Shown here piece after piece: positions 1 to 8,968 of a DNA stretch of 64,000 bases. The stretch covers positions 62,001 to 126,000 of the forward strand of contig VSNG01000003.1 in NCBI GenBank assembly GCA_009774175.1. The letters run 5' to 3'. The number at the start of each line of letters is the position of its first letter. The first letter of the stretch is position 1. Origin of the DNA: Lachnospiraceae bacterium (GTDB taxonomy: Bacteria; Bacillota; Clostridia; Lachnospirales; Lachnospiraceae). Made by a program: the position numbers and the translations under genes. A model generated the notes under the pieces. The model did not search any database, was not told the origin of the DNA, and was given only the letters and a program-made list of their open reading frames with translations.

Positions 1-876
1 ATCCCTTTTTTGTCTGATTACCATGGTTTTTGAGAACGGCTTTTCTTCGTCTATCCTCAAATCTATGATACTGGAATCAATCATCCGAAAGATGTCCATA
101 TATCTGGTATCATGCAGGATTCGCAGGTCATCCTCTTCGGTGCTCATGGATTTATAGATGTTATAATTTATATTATTAGTTTCCGGACATAAGTCGTTTT
201 TGATCCAGTCGGTAAATGCAATCGCGTGTTCGTTTCCTAACAGGGCAAGCTTGGATATCGTCAATCCAATCTTTTTTTCTTTTTTTGCAGCAGTCTCCAG
301 CACTTCTTTTATGTCACTTTCAGATTCCGAGACAATCAGACGGTATGTGGTATCAGCATGGTAAAAGCAATTAGTTTTGATATTACAGTCGCATTCTCTG
401 TCGCATGTTATTGTGCAGTCGTCTCTTTCCATGGAGAATATTTTCTTATATTTATTTTTAATATGATGCTTAAAATAAAATGCTTCGTTTATAATTCCTG
501 CATAGTCTATTTCCAAATGGTAAAGATACAGGACATCTTCGCGCAGGAGGATCTCGATGTCGAAGGATTGTAAGGTCACATTCTTTTGGGGACAAAAATC
601 CTCTCTGTTATTTGTATTTATTAAGTTTTTATATGATTTTGTAGTTTCGGTTCCGGCAAAAAAGAACTGTAAATAGGATAAGCTTCTGACAAAATTAGAC
701 TTCCCGCCGGCATTTTCTCCAACGATTACAGCGGTTTTTAACAGATCGGCGCCGGTCTTTGAAGAAATATAATTATTGGGAAAGCGGTTTTTTACTTTTG
801 TCTTGGGCGCAAGCATGGAAAATTCGACATTTTCCCGAAAGGACATAAAATTTTTAAAGTTGTAATTAAGTATCAT
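1..876 (-). CDS. AAA family ATPase, 5' part only (gene runs off the window)
   Basis: An open frame of 292 codons starts at the ATG at 876-874 and continues without a stop to base 1, so the C-terminus lies outside the window. The start follows a strong AGGAGG site six bases away. The N-terminus (MILNYNFKNFMSFRENVEF) is typical of SMC/RecF-like AAA proteins of the AAA15/AAA21 type, and a Walker A motif GENAGGKS follows at about residues 55-62. Walker B and the rest would be in the missing part. Such ATPases often work with a small partner nuclease in defence or abortive-infection modules, but the partner would be outside the window. Divergent from the ABC exporter. The family is clear, the function is not. 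Confidence 0.8.
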   Translation of the reverse strand, partial: MILNYNFKNFMSFRENVEFSMLAPKTKVKNRFPNNYISSKTGADLLKTAVIVGENAGGKSNFVRSLSYLQFFFAGTETTKSYKNLINTNNREDFCPQKNVTLQSFDIEILLREDVLYLYHLEIDYAGIINEAFYFKHHIKNKYKKIFSMERDDCTITCDRECDCNIKTNCFYHADTTYRLIVSESESDIKEVLETAAKKEKKIGLTISKLALLGNEHAIAFTDWIKNDLCPETNNINYNIYKSMSTEEDDLRILHDTRYMDIFRMIDSSIIDLRIDEEKPFSKTMVIRQKRD

Positions 877-1059
877 GGAGTCCTCCTAAACCATATACTT
901 GGTTTAATTGTCGCTTTTTAATATTATAATGCATATAATTATAGAGGTCAAACCATATTTTTGATTTAATAAGTATACCCTGATTCTTGCAATAATATAA
1001 CGGAATGGAAAGATTCCTGTGAACATTCTGTGAAAATTTATGAAAACTTTGAGAAATCG

Positions 1060-1088
1060 TTGACATTAAAATTTTAATGTAAAATAAT
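1060..1088 (+). promoter_or_regulatory. Promoter with an 18-bp palindromic operator candidate for the ABC exporter operon
   Basis: TTGACA at 1060-1065 and AATAAT at 1083-1088 are separated by 17 bases. The spacer contains a perfect 18-bp palindrome, ACATTAAAATTTTAATGT at 1063-1080, which overlaps the -35 box. That placement suits a repressor site of MarR/TetR type. The start codon of the first ABC gene is 75 bases downstream. Seen: boxes and palindrome. Inferred: repression. Confidence 0.65.
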
Positions 1089-1163
1089 AGAAACGTGCGG
1101 TTTTGCGATATATGGCAAAGCGGCCGGGCATAGGTTTTATATTGACAGAGGGAGGAACAGGAT

Positions 1164-2918
1164 ATGATAAAAACCCTTGCAGCACAAATAAAGGAATATA
1201 AGAAAGTGTCGATTATGACGCCGATATTTATGATATTGGAGGTCGTTTTCGAAATGCTGATTCCGTTTCTGATGGCGTCCATTATTGACGACGGTGTGGA
1301 AGCCGGGAATATGCAGCATATTTACAAAATAGGCGCCATAATGATTGTGGCGGCTCTCTGCGGGCTGTTTTGCGGCGTTATGGGCGGTAAGTACGGAGCC
1401 AGGGCGTCCACGGGATTTGCGAAAAATTTGAGGCAGGCGATGTTTGAAAACATCCAGACCTTTTCCTTTGCAAGTCTTGACAAGTTCAGCACGGCGGGGC
1501 TTGTGACAAGGCTGACCACGGACGTGACCAATATGCAGATGGCATACCAGATGATCCTGCGTATCTGTTTCCGCGCCCCGGTCAGCATGATCTGCGCCAT
1601 GGCCATGGCTTTTTTCATCAATGCGAGGCTGGCCTCCATCTATCTTGTGGCAGTGCTTCTGCTTGGCGTAGTGCTGTTTTTCATTATCAACGGCGCCATG
1701 AAGTATTTCAAACAGGCTTTTCCGAAGTATGACGAGCTGAACGCTTCCGTACAGGAAAATGTAAGCGCCATCCGTGTGGTGAAGGCTTATGTCAGGGAAG
1801 AGCATGAGACGAAGAAGTTTAAGAAGGCCAGCCAGGGTATTTATGATATCTTCCTGAAAGCGGAAGAACATGTAGTCCTAAACATGCCTGTTATGCAGTT
1901 TACGGTGTACGGCTGTATTTTGCTGATCAGCTGGCTGGGAGCGAAGCAGATTGTAGGGAGTACGCTTACCACGGGCGAATTGATGAGCCTGCTGACCTAT
2001 TGCATGAACATTCTGATGAGCCTGATGATGGTAGCCATGATCTTTGTAATGATGAGTATGAGCATTGCCAGCGCGGAACGTATCTGTGAGGTTCTCGATG
2101 AAAAGAGCGATCTAACTAATCCGGTCAATCCTGTTTATGAAGTGGAGAGCGGAGACATCGAGTTCCGGCATGTGCGGTTTTCCTATCATAAGGAAAGCAG
2201 CGAGGCGGTTTTGCATGATATTAACCTGAAAATCCATGCCGGGGAAACCATCGGCATCATCGGCGGCACCGGCAGCGCAAAGACCAGTCTGGTCAATCTG
2301 ATCAGCCGCCTGTACGACGTGTCGGAAGGTCAGGTTATGGTGGGCGGCAGAGACGTCAGAGAATATGACATTGAGACCCTGCGGGATCAGGTGGCGGTGG
2401 TTCTGCAAAAGAACGTGCTTTTTTCCGGCACCATTCTGGATAACCTGCGCTGGGGCGATGCCAATGCCACGGAGGAGGAATGCAGGCGGGTGTGCAGGCT
2501 GGCCTGTGCGGATGAATTTATCGAAAGGCTTCCCGACGGGTATCAGACCTACATAGAGCAGGGGGGAACCAACGTTTCCGGCGGGCAGAGGCAGCGGCTT
2601 ACCATTGCGAGAGCTTTATTAAAGAAGCCGAAGGTGTTGATTCTGGACGATTCCACAAGCGCGGTGGACACGGCTACGGACGCCAGAATCAGGAAAGCCT
2701 TTGCGGAGGAGATTCCCGACACCACGAAGCTGATTATCGCCCAGCGTGTGGCCAGCGTCATGAACGCGGACCGCATCATAGTTATGGACGACGGGCGTGT
2801 GCACGGCTTTGGCACTCACGAGGAGCTGCTTGGGAACAATGAGATATACAGGGAGGTTTACGAGTCGCAGACAAACGGCGGCGGTGATTTTGACGAACAG
2901 AAGGGAGGAGCGGAATAA
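1164..2918 (+). CDS. ABC transporter, fused permease/ATP-binding half (degenerate-site subunit)
   Basis: A 584-residue exporter half-transporter: an N-terminal six-helix transmembrane domain (about residues 15-300) followed by a nucleotide-binding domain. The Walker A is GGTGSAKT (about 367-374), the signature is VSGGQ (about 471) and the Walker B ends ILDDSTSAVD, with Asp where the catalytic Glu normally sits. That loss marks the non-catalytic partner of heterodimeric exporters such as BmrC/BmrD and TM287/288. The next gene overlaps by one base (TAATG) and has the intact Glu, so the two products almost certainly pair. The start has an AGGGAGG-like site. Likely substrates are drugs, lipids or peptides, which the sequence does not decide. 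Confidence 0.93.
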   Translation: MIKTLAAQIKEYKKVSIMTPIFMILEVVFEMLIPFLMASIIDDGVEAGNMQHIYKIGAIMIVAALCGLFCGVMGGKYGARASTGFAKNLRQAMFENIQTFSFASLDKFSTAGLVTRLTTDVTNMQMAYQMILRICFRAPVSMICAMAMAFFINARLASIYLVAVLLLGVVLFFIINGAMKYFKQAFPKYDELNASVQENVSAIRVVKAYVREEHETKKFKKASQGIYDIFLKAEEHVVLNMPVMQFTVYGCILLISWLGAKQIVGSTLTTGELMSLLTYCMNILMSLMMVAMIFVMMSMSIASAERICEVLDEKSDLTNPVNPVYEVESGDIEFRHVRFSYHKESSEAVLHDINLKIHAGETIGIIGGTGSAKTSLVNLISRLYDVSEGQVMVGGRDVREYDIETLRDQVAVVLQKNVLFSGTILDNLRWGDANATEEECRRVCRLACADEFIERLPDGYQTYIEQGGTNVSGGQRQRLTIARALLKKPKVLILDDSTSAVDTATDARIRKAFAEEIPDTTKLIIAQRVASVMNADRIIVMDDGRVHGFGTHEELLGNNEIYREVYESQTNGGGDFDEQKGGAE

Positions 2919-4819
2919 TGCCGGGACCGGGACATGGAAGAATGCAGGGCGGAAAGAGAATAGAGAATCCGGGGAAGGTGTTTAAACGCCTGATGCGGTA
3001 TGTGGCGGCAAGCTACGGTCTCCATCTGATATTGGTTGCTGTCCTGATTTTTGTAAGCGTATTGGCGAATGTACAGGGGACAATGTTCATTCAGAGTCTG
3101 ATTGACGATTATATCGCACCCATGCTGACGCAGGAGACGCCGGACTTTTCGCCTCTGGCGGGAGCGATTGGGCGGGTGGCGTGCTTTTATCTGATCGGTG
3201 TGATTTCGGCCTATGCGTGGAACCGTATTATGATCAATGTGACCCAGGGAACGTTACGAAACGTAAGGGATGATTTGTTTTCTCATATGGAGACGCTTCC
3301 CGTTAAGTATTTTGATACGCATGTGCATGGCGATATTATGTCAACCTATACCAACGACACGGAAACGCTGCGGCAGATGATCAGTCAGAGTATGCCGCAG
3401 GTGTTTAACAGCTTTATTACCATTGTAAGCGTGCTGATCAGCATGATAGTTCTGAGCGTGCCGTTGACGGCGGCAACCCTTCTGATGGTGGCGGTCATGC
3501 TTTTTGTGACCAAGAAGGTGGCGGGCTTAAGCGGCAGATACTTTCTGGAGCAGCAGACAAATCTCGGTAAGGTCAACGGTTTTATCGAGGAGATGATGAA
3601 CGGCCAGAAAGTGGTAAAGGTATTTAACCACGAGGAAAAGAATATCGAAGACTTCAGGGAATTAAACGACGCCCTGTTTGAGAGCGCGGATAAGGCCAAT
3701 TATCTGGTTAATGTGGTGGGGCCTGTGAATCAGCAGCTTGGTAATGTGAGCTATGTGGTCTGCGCCATCGTGGGCGGCGCGTTGGCGCTTTCCGGGGCCA
3801 CCGGCCTGACCCTTGGAAAATTGGCCAGCTTCCTGACCTTTAACAGAAGCTTCAATATGCCTATTAACCAGGTGAGTCAACAATTTAATTCCATTGTCAT
3901 GGCCATGGCCGGAGCGGAGCGAATCTTTAAGATGATGGATGAGGCGTCCGAAACAGACGACGGCTATGTGACGCTTGTCAATGTGCGCGAGGAGAACGGA
4001 AAGTTTGTGGAGACGGCGGACCGCACGGGCCGCTGGGCGTGGCGGCACGAGCATCAGGCGGATCACTCCGTGGATTATGTGGAGCTGAAAGGAGACGTGG
4101 TCTTCGACGGTGTGGATTTCGGTTATAACGACGACAAGATGGTGCTGCATGATGTGAAGCTCTACGCCGAACCGGGCCAGAAGATTGCTTTCGTGGGTTC
4201 CACCGGTGCGGGCAAGACTACCATAACAAACCTGATCAATCGTTTCTACGACATTCAGGACGGTAAGATCCGCTACGACGGGATTAACGTGAATAAGATA
4301 AAGAAGGATGATCTGCGGCGTTCCCTTGGAATCGTGCTGCAGGATACCCACCTTTTTACGGGCACGGTTATGGAAAATATCCGTTACGGAAAACTGGACG
4401 CTACCGATGAGGAAGTGCGGGCGGCGGCGAAGCTTGCCAATGCGGACAGCTTTATCAGGCGGCTTCCGGAAGGATATAATACGGTGCTTTCCGGGGACGG
4501 CGCCAACTTAAGTCAGGGACAGAGACAGCTTCTTGCTATTGCAAGGGCGGCTGTGGCCGATCCGCCGGTATTGATTCTGGACGAGGCAACCAGCTCCATT
4601 GACACCCGAACCGAGCGCATTGTACAGGACGGCATGGATAAGCTGATGAACGGCAGAACTACCTTTGTGATAGCCCACCGGCTTTCCACGGTAAAGAACT
4701 CCGACTGTATCATGGTTCTGGAACAGGGAAGAATCATCGAGAGGGGAACCCATGACCAGCTCATTGAGGAACGCGGGAAGTACTATCAGCTTTATACCGG
4801 AAATGCGATTACGGCGTAG
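2918..4819 (+). CDS. ABC transporter, fused permease/ATP-binding half (catalytic subunit)
   Basis: A 633-residue partner of the preceding gene, with ATG overlapping its stop codon. The transmembrane domain covers about residues 25-330 and a nucleotide-binding domain occupies the C-terminus. Walker A GSTGAGKT (about 427), signature LSQGQ (about 530) and Walker B LILDEATSSID (about 551-561) are all canonical, including the catalytic Glu. An insertion of about 50 residues with 'TADRTGRWAWRHEH' lies between the membrane and ATPase domains; similar insertions occur in Clostridia members of the group. The pair forms one operon under the promoter at 1060-1088. Substrate unknown. Confidence 0.93.
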   Translation: MPGPGHGRMQGGKRIENPGKVFKRLMRYVAASYGLHLILVAVLIFVSVLANVQGTMFIQSLIDDYIAPMLTQETPDFSPLAGAIGRVACFYLIGVISAYAWNRIMINVTQGTLRNVRDDLFSHMETLPVKYFDTHVHGDIMSTYTNDTETLRQMISQSMPQVFNSFITIVSVLISMIVLSVPLTAATLLMVAVMLFVTKKVAGLSGRYFLEQQTNLGKVNGFIEEMMNGQKVVKVFNHEEKNIEDFRELNDALFESADKANYLVNVVGPVNQQLGNVSYVVCAIVGGALALSGATGLTLGKLASFLTFNRSFNMPINQVSQQFNSIVMAMAGAERIFKMMDEASETDDGYVTLVNVREENGKFVETADRTGRWAWRHEHQADHSVDYVELKGDVVFDGVDFGYNDDKMVLHDVKLYAEPGQKIAFVGSTGAGKTTITNLINRFYDIQDGKIRYDGINVNKIKKDDLRRSLGIVLQDTHLFTGTVMENIRYGKLDATDEEVRAAAKLANADSFIRRLPEGYNTVLSGDGANLSQGQRQLLAIARAAVADPPVLILDEATSSIDTRTERIVQDGMDKLMNGRTTFVIAHRLSTVKNSDCIMVLEQGRIIERGTHDQLIEERGKYYQLYTGNAITA

Positions 4820-4864
4820 GGGAATAGGGGTTAAAAAATTTTTCAAATTTTTTGTCGACAGAAG

Positions 4865-4915
4865 TTGACAACATACTAATTGTATAGTATATTATTAATG
4901 ACTACAAGATGTAGT
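4865..4915 (+). promoter_or_regulatory. Promoter and BlaI/MecI-type operator of the blaI-like gene
   Basis: TTGACA (4865-4870) and TATATT (4888-4893) are 17 bases apart. Just downstream at 4901-4915 is ACTACA-AGA-TGTAGT, a perfect inverted repeat built on TACA/TGTA, the core recognised by BlaI/MecI repressors. A second, weaker symmetric element (ATACTA...TAGTAT, 4873-4890) lies over the spacer and -10. The arrangement implies autorepression of the following gene. Confidence 0.75.
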
Positions 4916-4932
4916 CAAGAAAACGAGGACGC

Positions 4933-5295
4933 ATGAAGAAAGTTTTTGACGTGTCAGAGGCGGAACAGCAAGTCCTGGAGAAGCTGTGGGAACAGGGAGA
5001 CGGTGTAAAACAGTCTCAGCTTCTTGCTCTGTTCGAAGAGGACGGAAAGGGGTGGAAGCGGCAGACTCTGAATACCTTTCTTGCAAGGCTGGAGGAGAAA
5101 GGATTAATCACACGTGATAACAGAATAGTCAGAACTGTTTACAGTCGGGAAGAATTTAACTGCATGCAGATGGAAGCAGCGATTGATGATATGTATGAGG
5201 GACGGCTGAGTAAGTTTGTAGCGGCTTTTGTCAGGAAAAATACCATTAACGAGAATGAAGCAAAGGAACTGATTAAGATTTTGGAAGACAATTAG
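4933..5295 (+). CDS. BlaI/MecI-family transcriptional repressor
   Basis: A 120-residue protein with the family pattern: an N-terminal winged helix (VSEAEQQVLEKLWEQG, then 'RQTLNTFLARLEEKGLI' as recognition helix and wing) and a C-terminal dimerisation helix ending in 'KELIKILEDN'. Length equals that of BlaI and MecI. The upstream TACA/TGTA inverted repeat is its likely site. The gene is followed after eight bases by an M56 membrane peptidase, the partner that inactivates BlaI-type repressors by cleavage. No beta-lactamase gene is adjacent, so the regulon is probably a cell-envelope response rather than resistance. Ribosome site weak (GAGGA). Confidence 0.9.
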   Translation: MKKVFDVSEAEQQVLEKLWEQGDGVKQSQLLALFEEDGKGWKRQTLNTFLARLEEKGLITRDNRIVRTVYSREEFNCMQMEAAIDDMYEGRLSKFVAAFVRKNTINENEAKELIKILEDN

Positions 5296-5303
5296 GAACA
5301 GTC

Positions 5304-6668
5304 ATGGAATATCTGCTGGTGATGGCTCTTTCGGGAAGCACGATGATGTTTGTTTACCTGATAGCGCGGCATCTGCTTAAGCGGAAGGTCTGTGCAAGAT
5401 TGTTTTACCTGCTTGCGAAGGCGGTTATTCTGTATTATCTGATTCCATTGCCTTTTCTGAAAAAGCTGTATCTCAGGGCGCTTCGGCTGGTTGTGCGGAA
5501 GAACAGGCTTGCGGTTACAAGAATAGCGACTGCGTGGACGAATTACGCAGTACATGCGGACGGCAGACTGTATTTCAACGACTATACGAAAATACAGACG
5601 GCGATAGTGGCAGTATGGGTGTTGGGCGTAAGCATTATGCTCGTGTCACAGCTTGCCGGTTATGTGCGGATGACACGCCGCTTTGCCGGGTATGCAAACG
5701 CCATTATGGCGGACCGTCACAGAAAAGTCATTGACGAGTTAAAGGAAGAGTACGGCGTGAAACGGAGCATAGCCCTGTATTACGGAAGACGCGGGGAAGC
5801 GGCAATGACTTTCGGGTTATTCAGTCCGATCATTATCTGCGGCAAAGATCCGGAAAGCCGGGAGGCACAGCTGTTAATCCGCCATGAACTGGTACATATC
5901 AGGCGCATGGATGTTTTCTGGAAAATGCTCATGCAGTTCGTAAGACTTTTACACTGGTGGAATCCTTTCGCGTGGATACTGTATTTTGAGTTTGAACGCA
6001 TTTGTGAATATTCCTGCGACGAGACGGTGACAGAGGGAATGCCGCGGGAAGAGAGAAACCTGTACATGCGCCTGATTATAGAGGAGACGCTGGCCCGGAA
6101 AAGCACAAAGGAATCTACCGTCAGATGGAGAGCCGGGTTTGGAAACAGAGAGAAGGATACGAAAGAGTTAAGAGAAAGGGTGGAGAATCTGATGAAGAAA
6201 AGGAAATGCAGTCGGTTAGCGGCAACAGCCCTTGTGGCGATATTGGCCTTTGCCAATTCCATTACAGTGTTTGCATACAGGGATGTTTATCATGAATATA
6301 TGCCTGAGGAGGCTGCATCAGAAGAGATAGAACAGGCGCTGAGTCAGGATGTTTCGGTATTTATGCCTGTGGAAGCAGAAGAGGAAGTGTTTCAGGAGTC
6401 AGAGCTTCTGGCGATAGGAGAAATCGTATATGACAGCCAGTTTACGGACGAGGCGGGAAAAGTCTATCCTGTCTATGAGGATGATCTGATTTCACCGCAA
6501 AGGAGCTGCGACCATGACCTTGTGGCGGGGACGTTGCAGACGCATAACAAAAATTCCGATGGCGGCTGTACGGTGAGAGTATACAATGCGCAGAGGTGCG
6601 TTTACTGCGGAAGCGTATTCCGAGGTGATCAGGTTAATACAGTTACCTTTGCGGTATGTCCGCACTGA
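5304..6668 (+). CDS. BlaR1/MecR1-like M56 family membrane metallopeptidase
   Basis: A 454-residue integral membrane peptidase with N-terminal transmembrane helices (about 5-30, 38-58, 95-118), the zinc motif HELVH at 194-198, a downstream helix pair and a membrane segment near residue 310 (LAATALVAILAFANSITVFAY). Unlike BlaR1 (about 600 residues) it lacks the penicillin-binding sensor domain. The outer C-terminus of about 140 residues is acidic and then Cys-rich (C..HD..., CVYCGS, CPH), suggesting a metal-binding or disulfide sensor. It is co-transcribed with the repressor, whose cleavage it presumably triggers. The signal sensed is unknown. Confidence 0.88.
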   Translation: MEYLLVMALSGSTMMFVYLIARHLLKRKVCARLFYLLAKAVILYYLIPLPFLKKLYLRALRLVVRKNRLAVTRIATAWTNYAVHADGRLYFNDYTKIQTAIVAVWVLGVSIMLVSQLAGYVRMTRRFAGYANAIMADRHRKVIDELKEEYGVKRSIALYYGRRGEAAMTFGLFSPIIICGKDPESREAQLLIRHELVHIRRMDVFWKMLMQFVRLLHWWNPFAWILYFEFERICEYSCDETVTEGMPREERNLYMRLIIEETLARKSTKESTVRWRAGFGNREKDTKELRERVENLMKKRKCSRLAATALVAILAFANSITVFAYRDVYHEYMPEEAASEEIEQALSQDVSVFMPVEAEEEVFQESELLAIGEIVYDSQFTDEAGKVYPVYEDDLISPQRSCDHDLVAGTLQTHNKNSDGGCTVRVYNAQRCVYCGSVFRGDQVNTVTFAVCPH

Positions 6669-6955
6669 CGAAGGGGCGCCGGATCGGTTTTTATCCGGGA
6701 GGCGCCGAAGCTTAACCCGCCCGCTCGGTATTTGAGCAAGGCGCGGCGGGAAATTAATTTTGCTCAGAATGCTTAGGCATTTTGAATACAGCCTGTCGAC
6801 AGACAAGTGTAAAAGGGGATAGGTAAGCGGCTGCTGAAAAGCAGTCGTTTGCCGCGTTTTGGGGAAGAAATATTTTGATTAAGCGTGAAGGATGATTGTG
6901 GTATAATTTATTTATAAAGAATGATACAAAAATAATCAGGGAGCGATAGCAGGAT
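6669..6955 (+). other. Intergenic region with hairpins and an extended -10 promoter
   Basis: No gene is seen in these 287 bases. An imperfect hairpin with CCCGCC/GGCGGG arms lies at about 6715-6752, and a second (GCGG..CTGCT-GAAA-AGCAG..CCGC, 6827-6855, followed by GTTTT) may terminate the M56 transcript. TATAAT at 6902-6907 preceded by TGG forms an extended -10 promoter for the cysteine desulfurase; no good -35 is visible. Confidence 0.45.
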
Positions 6956-8128
6956 ATGCAGCATGGAATTTATCTGGATAATGCGGCAACCACAAAAATG
7001 CGGGAGGAAGTTTTGCAGGAGATGCTTCCGTTTTTTTGTGGCAATTATGCCAATCCCGCCGCGATTTACAGTCCGGCGGGAGCGGTGAAAAAAGCGGTGG
7101 GGACGGCAAGAGAGCGGACGGCGGCCATGATCGGCGCAAAGCCGGGTGAAATCTATTTCACGGCGGGCGGAAGCGAGTCCGATAACTGGGCGATCCGCGC
7201 TGTGGCGAAAGGGGCTGCGGATAAGGGCAGACACATCATTACCAGTAAAATAGAGCATCATGCAGTGCTGCATACCTGTGAATATCTTGAGAGACAGGGC
7301 TGTGAGGTGACTTATCTTGATGTGGATTCGGATGGTTTGATCTCGCCGGAAGCGGTGGAAAAGGCAATCCGGCCGGACACGATTCTGATTTCTCTGATGG
7401 CGGCCAATAATGAAATCGGGACGCTGGAGCCTGTTGCCAGGATCGGGGAGATTGCCCGTAAGAGGGGCGTTCTGTTCCATACGGATGCGGTGCAGGCTTA
7501 CGGACATGTGCCGCTTAACGTGGAAACTATGCATATAGATTTGCTTTCCGCCAGCGGTCATAAACTGAACGGGCCAAAAGGCGTGGGTCTTTTGTATTGC
7601 AGGGAAAATCTGCGGCTGCATCCGTTGATTTTCGGCGGCGCACAGGAACGGGGCCGCCGGGCAGGCACTTTAAACGTGCCGGGAATCGTGGGGTTCGGGA
7701 AAGCGGCGCAGCTTGCGAAAGAGACCATGCGGGAACGAAGCGAGAAAGAAACGGCTCTGCGGGATTATCTGATCGACAGGGTGCTTGCGGAAATCCCCCA
7801 TACGACGCTGAACGGCCACAGGCGGGAGCGGCTTTCCAATAATGCAAACTTTTGTTTTCGTTTTATAGAAGGAGAATCCCTGCTGATTTTGCTGGATCAG
7901 CAGGGAATCTGGGGCTCCGGCGGATCGGCCTGTACCTCCGGGGCGACGGAACCGTCGCACGTCTTGTCGGCAATCGGCATGTCCCGTGAGGACGCCCGCG
8001 GTTCCCTGCGGCTGACGCTTTCGGAGGAGACCACGAAGGAGGAGCTTTCCTATGTGGCGGAGAAGCTTAAGGAGATAGTGGGACGGCTTCGGGGGATGGC
8101 GCTTTGGCCTTCGCCTCCCGCACGGTAG
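6956..8128 (+). CDS. Cysteine desulfurase (NifS/IscS family)
   Basis: A 390-residue PLP enzyme that removes sulfur from cysteine for Fe-S cluster or thio-cofactor assembly. It opens with the family signature YLDNAATT, has the cofactor-stacking histidine in 'EHHAVL' (His101/102), the PLP lysine in 'SGHKLNGPKG' (Lys203) and the persulfide cysteine in 'GSACTSG' (Cys326) in a long loop. The gene stands alone, without an iscU or thiI neighbour in the window. The last nine residues and the stop codon lie inside an 83-bp repeat shared with the FtsX-like gene at 9.05 kb, so the present C-terminus may be partly acquired or may reflect an old tail-to-tail overlap. Which pathway it feeds cannot be told here. 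Confidence 0.93.
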   Translation: MQHGIYLDNAATTKMREEVLQEMLPFFCGNYANPAAIYSPAGAVKKAVGTARERTAAMIGAKPGEIYFTAGGSESDNWAIRAVAKGAADKGRHIITSKIEHHAVLHTCEYLERQGCEVTYLDVDSDGLISPEAVEKAIRPDTILISLMAANNEIGTLEPVARIGEIARKRGVLFHTDAVQAYGHVPLNVETMHIDLLSASGHKLNGPKGVGLLYCRENLRLHPLIFGGAQERGRRAGTLNVPGIVGFGKAAQLAKETMRERSEKETALRDYLIDRVLAEIPHTTLNGHRRERLSNNANFCFRFIEGESLLILLDQQGIWGSGGSACTSGATEPSHVLSAIGMSREDARGSLRLTLSEETTKEELSYVAEKLKEIVGRLRGMALWPSPPAR

Positions 8129-8182
8129 TAATCCTGCGCACGCCGGAAAGGGCGCTGATCTGCTGGCGAACGGTCTGAGTGT
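8100..8182. repeat. 83-bp direct repeat, copy 1 (flanks the toxin-antitoxin cassette)
   Basis: This stretch matches 9051-9133 in the same orientation with about three mismatches in 83 bases. Here it supplies the end of the cysteine desulfurase. On the minus strand it reads in frame as part of the FtsX-like protein (QTVRQQISALSGVRRITTV...). The two copies enclose the toxin-antitoxin genes. Confidence 0.9.
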
Positions 8183-8243
8183 TGGAATGTTTTTGGGGTA
8201 AAATAATGATTGCAGGTGATCAGGGCAAGAAGGAAAGTGGAGC

Positions 8244-8272
8244 TTGAAAAGTAACGACAAATGCGTTACAAT
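8244..8272 (+). promoter_or_regulatory. Promoter and operator candidate of the toxin-antitoxin pair
   Basis: TTGAAA at 8244-8249 and TACAAT at 8267-8272 have a 17-base spacer. TAACG (8252-8256) and CGTTA (8264-8268) form a small inverted repeat inside the spacer, a usual place for the antitoxin to bind its own promoter. Confidence 0.6.
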
Positions 8273-8295
8273 AGAGCGAAAGGAGATGCATTGAT

Positions 8296-8598
8296 ATGGA
8301 AAAGACTGCAACACTAAATTTAAGAGTTAATCCCGTGGTAAAACAGCGGGCAGAAGAGGTATTGACAAGATTAGGAATACCCATGTCAACAGCTATAGAT
8401 ATATACCTCAATCAAATTTCCCTGACAGGAGGAATACCATTTGCAGTTGCGTTACCTAATGCGCCTTCTGTACTTAATGCGGATTTGATGACAGTAGAGG
8501 AAATTCATACAAAGCTGCAGGAGGGATATGATGACCTGCGAGCCGGAAAGGTACAGAATGCAGCTTCAGCGTTCAAGGAGTTTAGGGAGAGCCATTAA
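8296..8598 (+). CDS. RelB/DinJ-family antitoxin
   Basis: A 100-residue protein. Its first 45 residues match the ribbon-helix-helix DNA-binding domain of RelB/DinJ antitoxins (ATLNLRVNPVVKQRAEEVLTRLGIPMSTAIDIYL..QI..TGGIPF). The rest is the toxin-wrapping tail. The ribosome site is AAAGGAG. The stop is two bases before the toxin start, the normal translational coupling. The product should neutralise the toxin and repress the operon through the inverted repeat at 8252-8268. The cassette lies between two 83-bp direct repeats, which suggests it was inserted. Confidence 0.9.
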   Translation: MEKTATLNLRVNPVVKQRAEEVLTRLGIPMSTAIDIYLNQISLTGGIPFAVALPNAPSVLNADLMTVEEIHTKLQEGYDDLRAGKVQNAASAFKEFRESH

Positions 8599-8600
8599 GT

Positions 8601-8933
8601 ATGAGGCAATATGTAGTACGAATTACGGATAAGGCGTTGGCTGATATGGAAGAAATCTATAACTATATTGCGATACAGCTTCGGGCGCCGGAAAATGCAA
8701 TGGGTCAATATAACCGAATTGCGGAAGCGATTGAAGGGTTGCGTGTATTTCCTGAAAGAGTAAAGCTTATGGAGTCTGAGCCGGAACGGATTATGGGATT
8801 GCGGCAATTAGTGATAGATAATTATTCAGCTTTTTATGTAATCGAAGACAGGGATGTTATAGTAATAAGAATTCTATATAGTGCCATGGATATAAGCAGG
8901 AGATTGTTGGAAGATAATGAGCATATCCGATAG
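8601..8933 (+). CDS. RelE/ParE-superfamily toxin
   Basis: A 110-residue protein with the RelE/ParE fold pattern: 'VRITDKALADMEEIYNYIAIQL' as the first helical hairpin, then 'LRQLVIDNYSAFYVIEDRDVIVIRILYSAMDISRRL' as the central beta strands and basic C-terminal end. RelE-type members cleave mRNA on the ribosome and ParE-type members poison gyrase; the sequence alone does not separate them, although the RelB/DinJ partner favours the mRNA interferase type (YafQ/RelE). It follows the antitoxin by two bases and is closed by a strong hairpin at 8969-9016. Confidence 0.88.
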   Translation: MRQYVVRITDKALADMEEIYNYIAIQLRAPENAMGQYNRIAEAIEGLRVFPERVKLMESEPERIMGLRQLVIDNYSAFYVIEDRDVIVIRILYSAMDISRRLLEDNEHIR

Positions 8934-8968
8934 ATGATAAGGAAATTATAGTTGGGGTCGAGTATGTA

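Noticed and set aside
358..573. 71-codon plus-strand frame
   Set aside because: Antisense to the AAA ATPase, which has a Walker A and a clean start on the other strand.
1137..1871. Minus-strand open frame of 244 codons over the first ABC gene
   Set aside because: Shadow of the ABC transporter coding frame; His/Lys-rich text with no family pattern.
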